The position numbers were made by a program, and so were the translations under genes. 64,000 nucleotides of DNA from Burkholderia sp. 4M9327F10. GTDB taxonomy: Bacteria > Pseudomonadota > Gammaproteobacteria > Burkholderiales > Burkholderiaceae. The notes under the pieces are model-generated. The model worked only from the letters and a program-made list of their open reading frames with translations. It ran no database searches and was not told the origin of the DNA. The DNA is taken from assembly GCF_005503145.1 (NCBI RefSeq), contig NZ_SCNV01000001.1, forward strand, positions 372,001-436,000, read 5' to 3'. Positions 16,248 to 23,960 of this stretch are shown here, piece by piece; position 1 is the stretch's first letter, and every line of letters begins with the position of its first letter.

Positions 16248-17159
16248 ATGTCAACTCCACTCGTCCGCCTTCCCTCGCTGGACCTGATTCGCGGCTTTGT
16301 CGCGGTTGGCCGGCGCATGAGCATTACGCTCGCCGCGCAGGATCTGTGCGTGACCCAGTCGGCCGTCAGCCGCCAGATCCATGCGCTCGAAGAGCGGCTC
16401 GGCGTCAGGCTGCTGGTGCGCGGCCATCGCGCCATCGCCTTCACCGCCGAGGGCGAACGGCTCTTTCGTAGCGCGGACGGGGCGGTGCAACAGATGCAGG
16501 ACGTGCTCGCCGAAATCACCGCAAGCGGGGTGCCACGCCCCGTCACCTTGAGCGCCAGCATCGGCTTTACGGGGCTGTGGCTGCTGCCGCGGCTCAGCCG
16601 CTTTCAGCAGCTTCATCCCGGCGTGGATGTGCGGGTCAGCGCCAACAACGGCCTTGTCGACTTGCGTCGCGACGGCATCGATCTGGCGATTCGCTACACC
16701 TCGCCTTCGCTTGCGCCCGCCGGGGCACTGCGGCTGTTCGGCGAATCGGTTGCGCCAGTGGCGCATCCCTCGCTTGGCATCAAAACGCTGCGCTCGGGGC
16801 GTGCCATCGCCCAACACGCCCTGCTGGAGTTCGACGATGCTCACCATCATTGGCTGCAGTGGCACGACTGGCTGGCCGCGCACGGATTGCAGCGGGCGCG
16901 GCCGCAAGGCATGCTGCACTTCAACCAGTACGACCAGGTGATCCAGGCGGCACTCGCGGGCCACGGCATTGCGCTCGGCCGGCTCGAACTGATTCAGCCC
17001 CTGCTCGAAACGCAACAGTTGATCCAGCTTGCGCCCGCACTGCAAGCGAGCGATACGGCCCATGCGTACTGGCTGATTCATGCGGACGGCGAGGCGCGCG
17101 ACGAAGTGCGCCAGGTCGCGGCATGGATCGAAGCCGAGGCGCAGGCGGGCGGCGCTTAG
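16248..17159 (+). CDS. LysR family regulator
   Basis: This is a 303-residue LysR protein from ATG 16248 with GGTAGGA immediately upstream. The helix-turn-helix is at about residues 8-66 (LAAQDLCVTQSAVSRQIHAL), followed by the effector domain with DGIDLAIRYTSPSL. It is divergent from the GFA-GST pair and convergent with the DsbA-like gene, whose stop overlaps its own in CTTAG. Regulation of GFA-GST is the simplest inference from orientation. Confidence 0.9.
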   Translation: MSTPLVRLPSLDLIRGFVAVGRRMSITLAAQDLCVTQSAVSRQIHALEERLGVRLLVRGHRAIAFTAEGERLFRSADGAVQQMQDVLAEITASGVPRPVTLSASIGFTGLWLLPRLSRFQQLHPGVDVRVSANNGLVDLRRDGIDLAIRYTSPSLAPAGALRLFGESVAPVAHPSLGIKTLRSGRAIAQHALLEFDDAHHHWLQWHDWLAAHGLQRARPQGMLHFNQYDQVIQAALAGHGIALGRLELIQPLLETQQLIQLAPALQASDTAHAYWLIHADGEARDEVRQVAAWIEAEAQAGGA

Positions 17160-17782
17160 TCCGCCGGGCGGGCGGCGAACGCCAGCGCTTCGTCCAGCCG
17201 GTCATTGCCCCAGAACATCTCCGCGCCGACAAAGAACGTCGGTGCGCCGAACACGCCTTGGGCTCGCGCCTGCGCAGTCTGCTCGCGCAATTTCAGCTTG
17301 TTGTCATCGCCCAGTGCGTCCGCGATGAGCTGTTGCGCGGGCAAGCCGAGCTGCGTCAGCACCTCGCTCACGGCCTGCGGCGAATCGATGTCGCGGTCCT
17401 GCGAGAAGTTCAGCAGCATCACCGCGCGGCAGAATGCGCCGATCCAGGGTTCGTCGGCGCCGCGCAGCGCCACTCGCAACGGCAGCAGGGCACGCCGCGG
17501 AAAGACCGTCGGCTTGCGCCACGGCAGCGCATATTTTCTGCACTGCCGCTCCATGTCCTTCCAGACATACTCGCCCTTCTCTTTCTGCAGCACGAACGGC
17601 GACGTTTCATAGCCCAGCGCCTGAAACACCGGCGCCAGCAGGAAGGGCCGCCAGCACACCGTCACCCGATGCATGGCCGCTTGCGCCTCGATGCGCATCA
17701 CGCTCAGATAGCTATAGTTGCTGCCGAAGTCGAACCAGAAATCGATGGCACGCTGAGTCTGATCGGGTACCGGTGCAGTCAT
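17156..17782 (-). CDS. DsbA-like/2-hydroxychromene-2-carboxylate isomerase family protein
   Basis: This protein has 208 residues from ATG 17782, with AAGGAG upstream. The fold is the DsbA-like thioredoxin type used by HCCA isomerase and kappa-class GSTs. IDFWFDFGSNYSYLS replaces the CxxC motif, so it is not an oxidoreductase. GVFGAPTFFVGAEMFWGNDRLDEAL carries the cis-Pro and C-terminal signature of HCCA isomerase. Such enzymes use glutathione to isomerise aromatic catabolic intermediates. It follows the CmcJ/NvfI-like gene by 13 bases, so the two are probably one operon. Substrate unknown. Confidence 0.85.
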   Translation of the reverse strand: MTAPVPDQTQRAIDFWFDFGSNYSYLSVMRIEAQAAMHRVTVCWRPFLLAPVFQALGYETSPFVLQKEKGEYVWKDMERQCRKYALPWRKPTVFPRRALLPLRVALRGADEPWIGAFCRAVMLLNFSQDRDIDSPQAVSEVLTQLGLPAQQLIADALGDDNKLKLREQTAQARAQGVFGAPTFFVGAEMFWGNDRLDEALAFAARPAD

Positions 17783-17795
17783 GGGGCAGGCTCCT

Positions 17796-18719
17796 TCATT
17801 CATACACGACCAGACAGCGCAATTCGATACTCTCGCGGCGCGGCGCATCCACCGGCCGCTGCGGATGATCAAAAGCCGCATGCAGTGTGAAGCGCGCCAC
17901 GCCGCTCAACTGCGCGTCGTACTGCTTGAACACCAGCGCCTCATGCCGGTCCATCGCAGAGAAATAGGCCCAGCGGTGCAGCGGCGAATGACGTGCCACG
18001 TAGATTTCGCCGGTGCGGCGCGGGTAGAGCACGTCGCTGCATACCAGATCGGCCGCCAGCACGCTGCGCGCATCGCAGACGGCAAGCGGCGTATCCAGCA
18101 CCGGCGCTTTGATCGAACGCCAGATGTTGACGATACTGTAACGCCGCACCTTCGCAGCCAACGCAGTGTCGGTCAGAACACGGCCCAGGCGGCTGCGCCC
18201 GGAGGCTTCCGTGTAGTCGTTATGGATGCGCCCGTTGGCCGCCGCGACGCCATCCTCGCCGCGGCGCCCGAAGCTCAGCGCCGCGCCTTGCGGTTCGCGC
18301 CGCCGCACCAGATGGTCGAACACGTATGCACGTTGAGCGCCGGTCACGGCGAGTGCGAGCTCGGCCGCTTCGGGGTAGTAGATCTCGCGGACCGCGCCTT
18401 CGTCGAAGAAATCCTTGACGGCGCTCGGCGCGTCCCGAAGTTCGAAACCCTCACGGTCGATCGAAGTGCCTTGCGGCAGCCCGCGTGCATCGGTAATCGG
18501 CATGTCGTGCGGGTCATAGGCGCAGTTTTCGCGCGGCACGCCAGGCGGTGGGTCGTAGGCGTAGCTGACCGGCCGTTCATGCGTGGCGGCGAGGTAGCTC
18601 AGGCTTGCGACGATCACAGGGCGTTCAGGGCATTCAGGGCGATCGCCGGGGCCAGACGGCACGGGCGAGCCCGCGGCGGCGCTGCGCAGATGAGAAGGTG
18701 TTTCGACAAAGGAATCCAT
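17796..18719 (-). CDS. CmcJ/NvfI family putative oxidoreductase
   Basis: This 307-residue protein matches the CmcJ/NvfI family, related to cephalosporin 7-alpha-methoxylase subunit P8 and fungal AsaB/NvfI proteins. Characteristic features are RDAPSAVKDFFDEGAVREIYY-type spacing, the H166-N-D168-Y-T segment, and SIVNIWRSIKAPVLDTPLAVCDARS in the core. Family members act as or with Fe(II)-dependent oxygenases, though catalysis is proven for few of them. Position ahead of a glutathione-type isomerase suggests modification of a small organic molecule. There is no signal peptide. Confidence 0.8.
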   Translation of the reverse strand: MDSFVETPSHLRSAAAGSPVPSGPGDRPECPERPVIVASLSYLAATHERPVSYAYDPPPGVPRENCAYDPHDMPITDARGLPQGTSIDREGFELRDAPSAVKDFFDEGAVREIYYPEAAELALAVTGAQRAYVFDHLVRRREPQGAALSFGRRGEDGVAAANGRIHNDYTEASGRSRLGRVLTDTALAAKVRRYSIVNIWRSIKAPVLDTPLAVCDARSVLAADLVCSDVLYPRRTGEIYVARHSPLHRWAYFSAMDRHEALVFKQYDAQLSGVARFTLHAAFDHPQRPVDAPRRESIELRCLVVYE

Positions 18720-18917
18720 GGACGCTCCAGATAAAGGGCCGTCCGCGCCGGCGCTAGCAGGGAAGCTGCGCCTGTCGAACTGCCTGTCTCGTCATTGAAG
18801 CGAATCCATGCGCATGTCTCAAACGACATTTCGGTGCAGCTCGCATGAGTCGATGGAATGCGATGGTGAATTTTTCTTCGCCTACTAATGCCACACAACG
18901 CCTATAATTTGCAATTG

Positions 18918-18950
18918 TTGACAGTCATCCGACGCGCGTCGGCCTATGAT
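18918..18950 (+). promoter_or_regulatory. TTGACA, 14-bp palindrome and TATGAT before the small membrane ORF
   Basis: TTGACA is at 18918-18923, the perfect palindrome CCGACGCGCGTCGG at 18929-18942, and TATGAT at 18945-18950. The 21-base spacing between the hexamers is longer than usual, so an activator or a different -10 may be used. The arrangement lies 24 bases before the ATG at 18974. Confidence 0.4.
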
Positions 18951-18973
18951 CGCTTCATCAGTTCACTACGGAT

Positions 18974-19069
18974 ATGGATACCACCATGGCTTACCCATAT
19001 GACCTTTTGACCGCAGCCGGCCTGTTAATCGTCGTCGTATCTTCGTCGATCCTGCTGGCGCTGCGCTAA
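18974..19069 (+). CDS. Putative 31-residue single-pass membrane peptide
   Basis: A 32-codon frame encodes MDTTMAYPYDLLTAAGL followed by IVVVSSSILLALR. Residues 11-30 form one hydrophobic helix with a positive C-terminus. Start may be 18974 or the second ATG at 18986. The ribosome-binding site is weak (ACGGAT), but a promoter-like arrangement with a palindrome lies just upstream. It resembles small inner-membrane proteins in size and layout. No homologue is recalled. Confidence 0.4.
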   Translation: MDTTMAYPYDLLTAAGLLIVVVSSSILLALR

Positions 19070-19405
19070 CTGCCCTCCTGCGCCGCGCTCCATCCCCCCA
19101 CCTTGTGGCACCGCGTTCACGCGGATTCGCCAGATCAGCGACAATGGATTGGCTGACATGCCGTCCACACAGACTCCCGAGCCGCGCAAGCCCCCCTTCT
19201 CGCGCTTGCAGCAACTCGACACGCGCCTTACGTAACCACACGGCGCAGGCGGCTCCTCGCAGCACGCGGCGAGGATGAACCGGAGCGGTCCGGCACGCTA
19301 TTAGCAACGCTCAGCAACCGTCACCCATGTGCTCTTCGCGGCGCGGCATGCCGCCCGGCACATGCATCCTCTTTTGCCCTTGCAAAACGAACAGGAGTTT
19401 CCAAA
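19070..19405. other. 336-bp gap before the SDR gene
   Basis: I see no convincing gene; one 25-codon frame from about 19158 has no recognisable feature. GGAG at 19391-19396 is the ribosome-binding site of the SDR gene. Confidence 0.3.
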
Positions 19406-20278
19406 ATGATGAATCGAGACAAGCCCGTCTGGCTGATCACTGGCTGTTCCACCGGCTTCGGCCGCGAACTGGCGAAACTCGTGCTGGAACGCGGCTGGCG
19501 CGCGGTGGTGACCGCACGGGATGCATCGAAAGTGGCGGACATCGCCGAGGGTCACGGCGAGCGCGCACTCGTTGTGCCGCTCGATGTCACGAAGCGCGAC
19601 CAGATCGACGCCGCCGTCGCTCGCGCCACCGAGCATTTCGGTCGCGTTGACGTGCTCGTCAATAACGCCGGCTACGGCTACCTGGCCGCCATTGAGGAAG
19701 GGGAAGACGCTGCCGTGCGCGAGATGTTCGAGGCCAACGTGTTCGGCCTCGTCGACATGACCAAAGCCGTGCTGCCGGTCATGCGCAAGCAGCGCAGCGG
19801 CCTGATCGTCAACGTATCGTCGATTGGCGGCCTCACCAGCTTTGCCGCGACCGGCTATTACCACGGCACCAAGTACGCGGTGGAAGGCATTTCCGAGTCG
19901 CTGGCGGTCGAAGTCAAGCCGCTCGGCATCGGTGTGCTGATCGTCGAGCCCGGCCCGTTCCGCACCAACTGGGCAGGTCCGTCGATCAAGCAATCGGCGA
20001 CCCGGATCGACGACTACGCCGCCACCGCGGGCGAACGCCGCAAGCAGACCGCTGCGCGTAGCGGCAACCAGGCGGGCGACCCCGTGCGCGCGGCGCAGGC
20101 GATCATCGACGCCGCGCTGTCGGACACGCCGCCACTGCGCCTTCTGCTCGGCAAGGCCGCATTGGAACTGGCGCGCAAGAAGCTCGATTTCCTGCGCAAC
20201 GATTTCGACGCGTGGGAAGCGACCACCGTGGGCGCGGATTTCCCCGAAGGCACGAGCAAGCAGACCGCGCCGCTGTGA
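19406..20278 (+). CDS. Classical short-chain dehydrogenase/reductase
   Basis: This 290-residue NAD(P)-dependent oxidoreductase has a Rossmann fold. T12-G-C-S-T-G-F-G19 is the cofactor motif, N86-N-A-G89 the structural motif, Ser138/139 and Y152-H-G-T-K156 the catalytic residues. An Arg at position 38 (VVTARDAS) suggests NADP preference. GGAG lies 8-10 bases before the ATG. The length and PGPFRTNWAG segment match the oxidoreductases often annotated as ketoreductase-like SDRs. It ends 10 bases before the end of the convergent HD-LuxR gene. Substrate unknown. Confidence 0.9.
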   Translation: MMNRDKPVWLITGCSTGFGRELAKLVLERGWRAVVTARDASKVADIAEGHGERALVVPLDVTKRDQIDAAVARATEHFGRVDVLVNNAGYGYLAAIEEGEDAAVREMFEANVFGLVDMTKAVLPVMRKQRSGLIVNVSSIGGLTSFAATGYYHGTKYAVEGISESLAVEVKPLGIGVLIVEPGPFRTNWAGPSIKQSATRIDDYAATAGERRKQTAARSGNQAGDPVRAAQAIIDAALSDTPPLRLLLGKAALELARKKLDFLRNDFDAWEATTVGADFPEGTSKQTAPL

Positions 20279-20288
20279 CCGCGTGAGT

Positions 20289-21767
20289 TCAGATCAACCC
20301 GAGCGTCGACGCTTTCAGCGTAGCGGCGGCCCGGGTTGAGCAGTCGAGCTTGCGAAACACGCTTTCCACGTGCGTGCGCACGGTGCTTGGACTCATCTGC
20401 AGCACGCGGGCAACTTCCTTGTTGCTCGCGCCGAGACTGATATGCCGCAAGACTTCGGCCTCCCGCGGCGATAGCAGCGAGGCGCGCGCGGGCCGGGCGC
20501 GATCGGCGGCGCCCGCTTCGCGGCCGTCCGCCTCTCCCGACAACACCGCACGCACGGACTCGGCATCGAAACGCCCTTTGCTCACCTCGTCGCGCAGCAC
20601 GTCGGCCGCTGCCTCGGCGGACATCGCCTCTCGCCAGGGCCGCGGCGAACGCAGCGCCACCCAGCATGCTGCCGCAGCCAGTACGCGGGCTTCGGCCCCA
20701 AGCGCTGCGCCTGCCACACCACGGAAATAGCCACTGCCGTCGAGCCGCTCATACGCTTGTGATGCAAGCTCGGTCTCGCGGGCAAAGGCATCGATCTGCT
20801 TGCCGGCGCGCGCAGTCCAGTAAGGCACGAGGCGCACCTTTTCCCACGCGGCAGGTGACAGGCGTCCGGGCGTGTCCCAGATCGCATTCGACACCGCCAT
20901 GCGTCCCATGCCGTGCAGCAGGCCAGCCAGATAGGTCCGGCGCCGGGTCTCCCCGTCGAAGCCGAGCTGAATGCAGCCTCCTGCCGCCGCCTCGGCGACG
21001 CGCCGCGAGTAACCGGCCATCCACGGCAGCTTCAGATCGATCACGTCCGCGACGATCTCGGGCGCCGTGCCTGGTTGCAGCGGCAGCGCGTCCAGCGGCT
21101 CGTCGCGGCCCTCCGCGCTCTCCTGCTCCAGTTCGCTCAACCAGCCGCCGCCGTGCGCGCAGACGAGGCGCGCCAGGGCGTCCGGATAGTGGCGCCCGGC
21201 CTTCTGCCCGATCAGCTTTTGCGCGGCCTCGAAACCGTAGACGCGGCTGAGAATCTCCAGATCGCTCGCGAGCGCGACCACGAACACCGCTTCGGGCACC
21301 TGCGCGCCGCCGAGCCGCTCGGGAAATCCCGCGCCGTCCCAGCTTTCGAAGATGTGCCGCAGCGACGCCTGGGTGACATCGTCGAGACCCAGCATGCGGG
21401 CGATTTCCCCCGACACTTCGCAGTGAATCTGCACAAGCGGCTGGATGGCCGCCTCGAGGCGCCCCTGCGCTTCGGCTTCGCCGCCCCAGCCGGGCCGCAT
21501 GGCAAGCATCGCCGCGCGGCTGCCGATGTCGTCGCCGAGCCAGTCGGCAAAACCCGCTGCATTAGCCGTGCAACCGGACCAGCGCAGCAGCGACACTTCC
21601 CGCACCACCCGGCATTGCGCGTCGTCACGGCCGCCTTCGGCGGCGAGCCGCGCCGCCAGCCAGCTGGTGCGCAGCGAGTGGTCCGTCGGCTGACCCATGC
21701 TGAGGTCGCCAATAAAGGCCAGCGCCTTCACGGCATCCAGCACACCGATTGTTGAAGCATCTGCCAT
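20289..21767 (-). CDS. HD/HD-GYP-like domain protein with LuxR-type DNA-binding domain
   Basis: This 492-residue protein joins an HD-type region to a C-terminal LuxR helix-turn-helix. The N-terminal half has IFESWDGAGFPERLGG, and the second half LAGLLHGMGRMAVSNAIWDTPGRLS with YERLDGSGYFRG. These follow the HD-GYP layout (HDIGK, then HExxDGxGYP), but the HD pair reads HG and the GYP reads GYF, so phosphodiesterase activity is doubtful. Residues about 425-488 (LSPREAEVLRHISLGASNKE, then VARVLQMSPSTVRTHVESVF) form the LuxR domain. A degenerate cyclic-dinucleotide or sensory domain controlling transcription is the simplest reading. It is divergent from the alpha/beta hydrolase, and a 24-bp palindrome sits in the gap. 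Confidence 0.8.
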   Translation of the reverse strand: MADASTIGVLDAVKALAFIGDLSMGQPTDHSLRTSWLAARLAAEGGRDDAQCRVVREVSLLRWSGCTANAAGFADWLGDDIGSRAAMLAMRPGWGGEAEAQGRLEAAIQPLVQIHCEVSGEIARMLGLDDVTQASLRHIFESWDGAGFPERLGGAQVPEAVFVVALASDLEILSRVYGFEAAQKLIGQKAGRHYPDALARLVCAHGGGWLSELEQESAEGRDEPLDALPLQPGTAPEIVADVIDLKLPWMAGYSRRVAEAAAGGCIQLGFDGETRRRTYLAGLLHGMGRMAVSNAIWDTPGRLSPAAWEKVRLVPYWTARAGKQIDAFARETELASQAYERLDGSGYFRGVAGAALGAEARVLAAAACWVALRSPRPWREAMSAEAAADVLRDEVSKGRFDAESVRAVLSGEADGREAGAADRARPARASLLSPREAEVLRHISLGASNKEVARVLQMSPSTVRTHVESVFRKLDCSTRAAATLKASTLGLI

Positions 21768-21883
21768 AGGTATCGCCCTGTTTCCGTTGAACCCGCGCGC
21801 CGTCGCGCGTCGCGGGATTACGCCAGCGCCTCGGTCATTTGACCGATACAGGCGCGCGCGGGATCAGCGCATCCTTCAGTCCG

Positions 21884-21907
21884 CGGTCTGACTGCGCAGT
21901 CAGACCG
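21884..21907 (+). promoter_or_regulatory. 24-bp perfect palindrome, candidate operator
   Basis: The half-site CGGTCTGACTGC at 21884-21895 is followed immediately by its exact reverse complement to 21907. It ends 23 bases before the ATG of the hydrolase, between it and the divergent HD-LuxR gene. The perfection and position suit a dimeric regulator site; the alternative is an RNA hairpin in the leader. Confidence 0.6.
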
Positions 21908-21930
21908 ATTTCCCAACGAGGACCGATATT

Positions 21931-22719
21931 ATGAATACCCTGTTCAAAAAGTGCCTGGCCGCCACGCTGATGTTCGGCAGCCTTCTGTCCATCAGCGCGC
22001 TGACGCCTGCCGCCGCCGCTCCCGCCGACGATCTGAAGGGCAAGAATGTCGTGCTGGTGCACGGCGCGTTTGCCGACGGCTCGAGCTGGGACAAGGTGAT
22101 TCCGCTCTTGCAGGCAAAGGGCCTGCACGTCGTGGCGGTACAGAATCCGCTCAGTTCGCTCGACGGCGACGTGGCCGCCACGCGCCGCGCCATCGAGCAG
22201 CAGGACGGCCCGGTGATCCTGGTCGGCCACTCGTGGGCCGGCGCGGTGATCACGCAGGCGGGCAACGACGACAAGGTCAAGGCGCTCGTCTATGTGGCGG
22301 CGTTCGCGCCGCAGAAGGACCAGTCGATCAACGACATCCTGAAGGGCAAACCGGCGCCGGTGTGGGCGCCCGCGCTGCAAAAGGACTCCGCCGGCTATCT
22401 GACGCTCTCGACCGACGCGATCATCCACGACTTCGCGCAGGACCTGCCGGTTGCACAGGCCCGTCTCGTCGCCGCGACGCAAGGCCCGTGGTTTGCCGGC
22501 TGCACCGACGACAAGGTGACGCAACCGGCCTGGCAAAGCAAGCCGTCGTGGTTCGTGCTGACGCAGAAGGACCGCATGATCCCGCCGGAACTGCAGGCTG
22601 CGATGGCCGCGCAGATTGGCGCGACCGTGGTCAAGGTGGATGCGAGCCACGTGGCGATGCTGTCGAAGCCGGCTGATGTGGCGGCGGCGATCATCGACGC
22701 GGCGCGCACGGTCAAGTAG
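21931..22719 (+). CDS. Exported alpha/beta-fold hydrolase
   Basis: This 262-residue protein has a cleavable signal peptide (cleavage near APAAAAPA, about residue 30). The mature part is a compact alpha/beta hydrolase: VLVHGAFADGSSW provides the oxyanion hole, GHSWAG holds nucleophile Ser101, and ASHVAML holds the catalytic His240. It resembles the salicylate-esterase/EstC-like group (VHGAFADGSSW plus YVAAFAPQ) found next to LuxR regulators in proteobacteria. It would hydrolyse a small ester or similar compound in the periplasm. A perfect palindrome lies upstream, and the next gene converges with its stop adjacent. Confidence 0.88.
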   Translation: MNTLFKKCLAATLMFGSLLSISALTPAAAAPADDLKGKNVVLVHGAFADGSSWDKVIPLLQAKGLHVVAVQNPLSSLDGDVAATRRAIEQQDGPVILVGHSWAGAVITQAGNDDKVKALVYVAAFAPQKDQSINDILKGKPAPVWAPALQKDSAGYLTLSTDAIIHDFAQDLPVAQARLVAATQGPWFAGCTDDKVTQPAWQSKPSWFVLTQKDRMIPPELQAAMAAQIGATVVKVDASHVAMLSKPADVAAAIIDAARTVK

Positions 22720-23736
22720 CTAGCCGCCCGCCGGCACCGCACGCCGCCCGGTCGAGCCGCGTATCACCAGTTCGCCGGGCAGCACCAGCGTGCGGGTCGA
22801 CATGGACGGATCGGCCAGCCGCTGCATCAATAGCTGCATCGCGTTCTTGCCGATCTCGTAGACGGGCTGCGCAATCACAGTCACGCCCGGCGAGACGAGC
22901 TCCGTCCACGCGTCGTTGTCGAAACCGGCCAGCGCGACTTCAGAAGGCGTGGCGCTGGCCGCCCACTTTGCCCTCATCGCCCGATAAGCGCCGAGCAGCA
23001 GCAAGCCGTTGCTCGCCACAATCGCATCGGGCCGCACGCCGGGCTCGCCCGCCAGCCACGCGCCGACATGCAGCAGCGCGCTTTCCGGATTCGGCTCGAC
23101 GAACTCGGCCTGCGCCGGCAGATCATGCCGGCGCAGCGCCTCCATGAAACCTTCGTGCCGCTCACGGCCTGTGGTACTGGCATTGCCGAACAGGCCGGCA
23201 ATGCGCCGGTAGCCGCGTTCGACCAGATGCTCGACGAGGCGCGCCGAGGCGTCGCGATTGTCGAGCACCACCGCGTCCGCGCTGCCTGCCGGCCCGGCGC
23301 GGTCGATCATCACCACCGGAAAGTCATAGGCCTGGGCCTTGAAGCGCTGCGCGGCGTCGTGGGTCGGCGAGTAGATCACGCCGGTCACGCGCTCCTCCTC
23401 CATCAGCCGCAGATACATGGCCTCCTTCTCGGGATTCTCGTCCGTGTTGCAGAGGATCACGCGCAAGCCCTGCTGATACGCGGCATCTTCCACCGCGCGG
23501 CTGACCTCGGTAAAGAACGGGTTGCGCACATCCGAGACGATCAGGCCAATGGTCGCGGTGTCCCCCGAACGCAACCGGCGCGCCGCCGCGTTGGGCCGGT
23601 AGCCCAATTGCTCGATGGCGCTCAGCACGCGTTGCCGCACCGCGTCGCGCACCGGGCCGTTATTCGACAGCACACGCGAAACCGTGGTGACCGACACCCC
23701 TGCCGCCTGGGCAACATCCTTGATTCGTAGATTCAT
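22720..23736 (-). CDS. LacI family regulator of the fructose PTS operon
   Basis: This is a 338-residue LacI/GalR protein. Residues 1-56 form the DNA-binding head (IKDVAQAAGVSVTTVSRVLS and hinge AARRLRSG); the rest is a type 1 periplasmic-binding fold. It is divergent from fruB, fruK and fruA. The first candidate operator (23741-23754) overlaps its own ribosome-binding site, which suggests tight autorepression. By analogy with FruR/Cra proteins the inducer would be fructose 1-phosphate or a related sugar phosphate, an inference from position. The stop abuts the convergent hydrolase stop (TAG-C-TAG arrangement). Confidence 0.88.
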   Translation of the reverse strand: MNLRIKDVAQAAGVSVTTVSRVLSNNGPVRDAVRQRVLSAIEQLGYRPNAAARRLRSGDTATIGLIVSDVRNPFFTEVSRAVEDAAYQQGLRVILCNTDENPEKEAMYLRLMEEERVTGVIYSPTHDAAQRFKAQAYDFPVVMIDRAGPAGSADAVVLDNRDASARLVEHLVERGYRRIAGLFGNASTTGRERHEGFMEALRRHDLPAQAEFVEPNPESALLHVGAWLAGEPGVRPDAIVASNGLLLLGAYRAMRAKWAASATPSEVALAGFDNDAWTELVSPGVTVIAQPVYEIGKNAMQLLMQRLADPSMSTRTLVLPGELVIRGSTGRRAVPAGG

Positions 23737-23740
23737 GAAA

Positions 23741-23754
23741 GTGGTATCGATTCC
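23741..23754 (+). promoter_or_regulatory. LacI-type operator candidate 1 (fru)
   Basis: GTGGTATCGATTCC, built around the palindromic core ATCGAT, lies 4-18 bases upstream of the regulator's ATG. The identical 14 bases recur at 23910-23923. Confidence 0.7.
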
Positions 23755-23756
23755 TT

Positions 23757-23770
23757 ATACCGATCGGTAT
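23757..23770 (+). promoter_or_regulatory. Perfect palindrome ATACCGATCGGTAT (fru)
   Basis: This 14-bp perfect palindrome sits two bases after operator candidate 1. It may be a second, variant half-site pair for the LacI protein or for another regulator. Confidence 0.5.
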
Positions 23771-23909
23771 TTTCCCTGGATTCTATTTTTATCTGAACTA
23801 CGGCCGTCCCACGCCCAACACTTGAGGCGCGGCCCTCCCAGACCATTCTACCTGGCTTTGCGCCGATCTCATTGATTTTCGCCAGGGGAGCGAAAGCTTG
23901 ACTCTCAAT

Positions 23910-23923
23910 GTGGTATCGATTCC
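23910..23923 (+). promoter_or_regulatory. LacI-type operator candidate 2 (fru)
   Basis: This is an exact copy of GTGGTATCGATTCC, 37 bases before the fruB start, in the position expected to block the operon promoter. Confidence 0.7.
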
Positions 23924-23960
23924 AATACGAACACTTTAACGATTCGATCCAGGAGACGCG

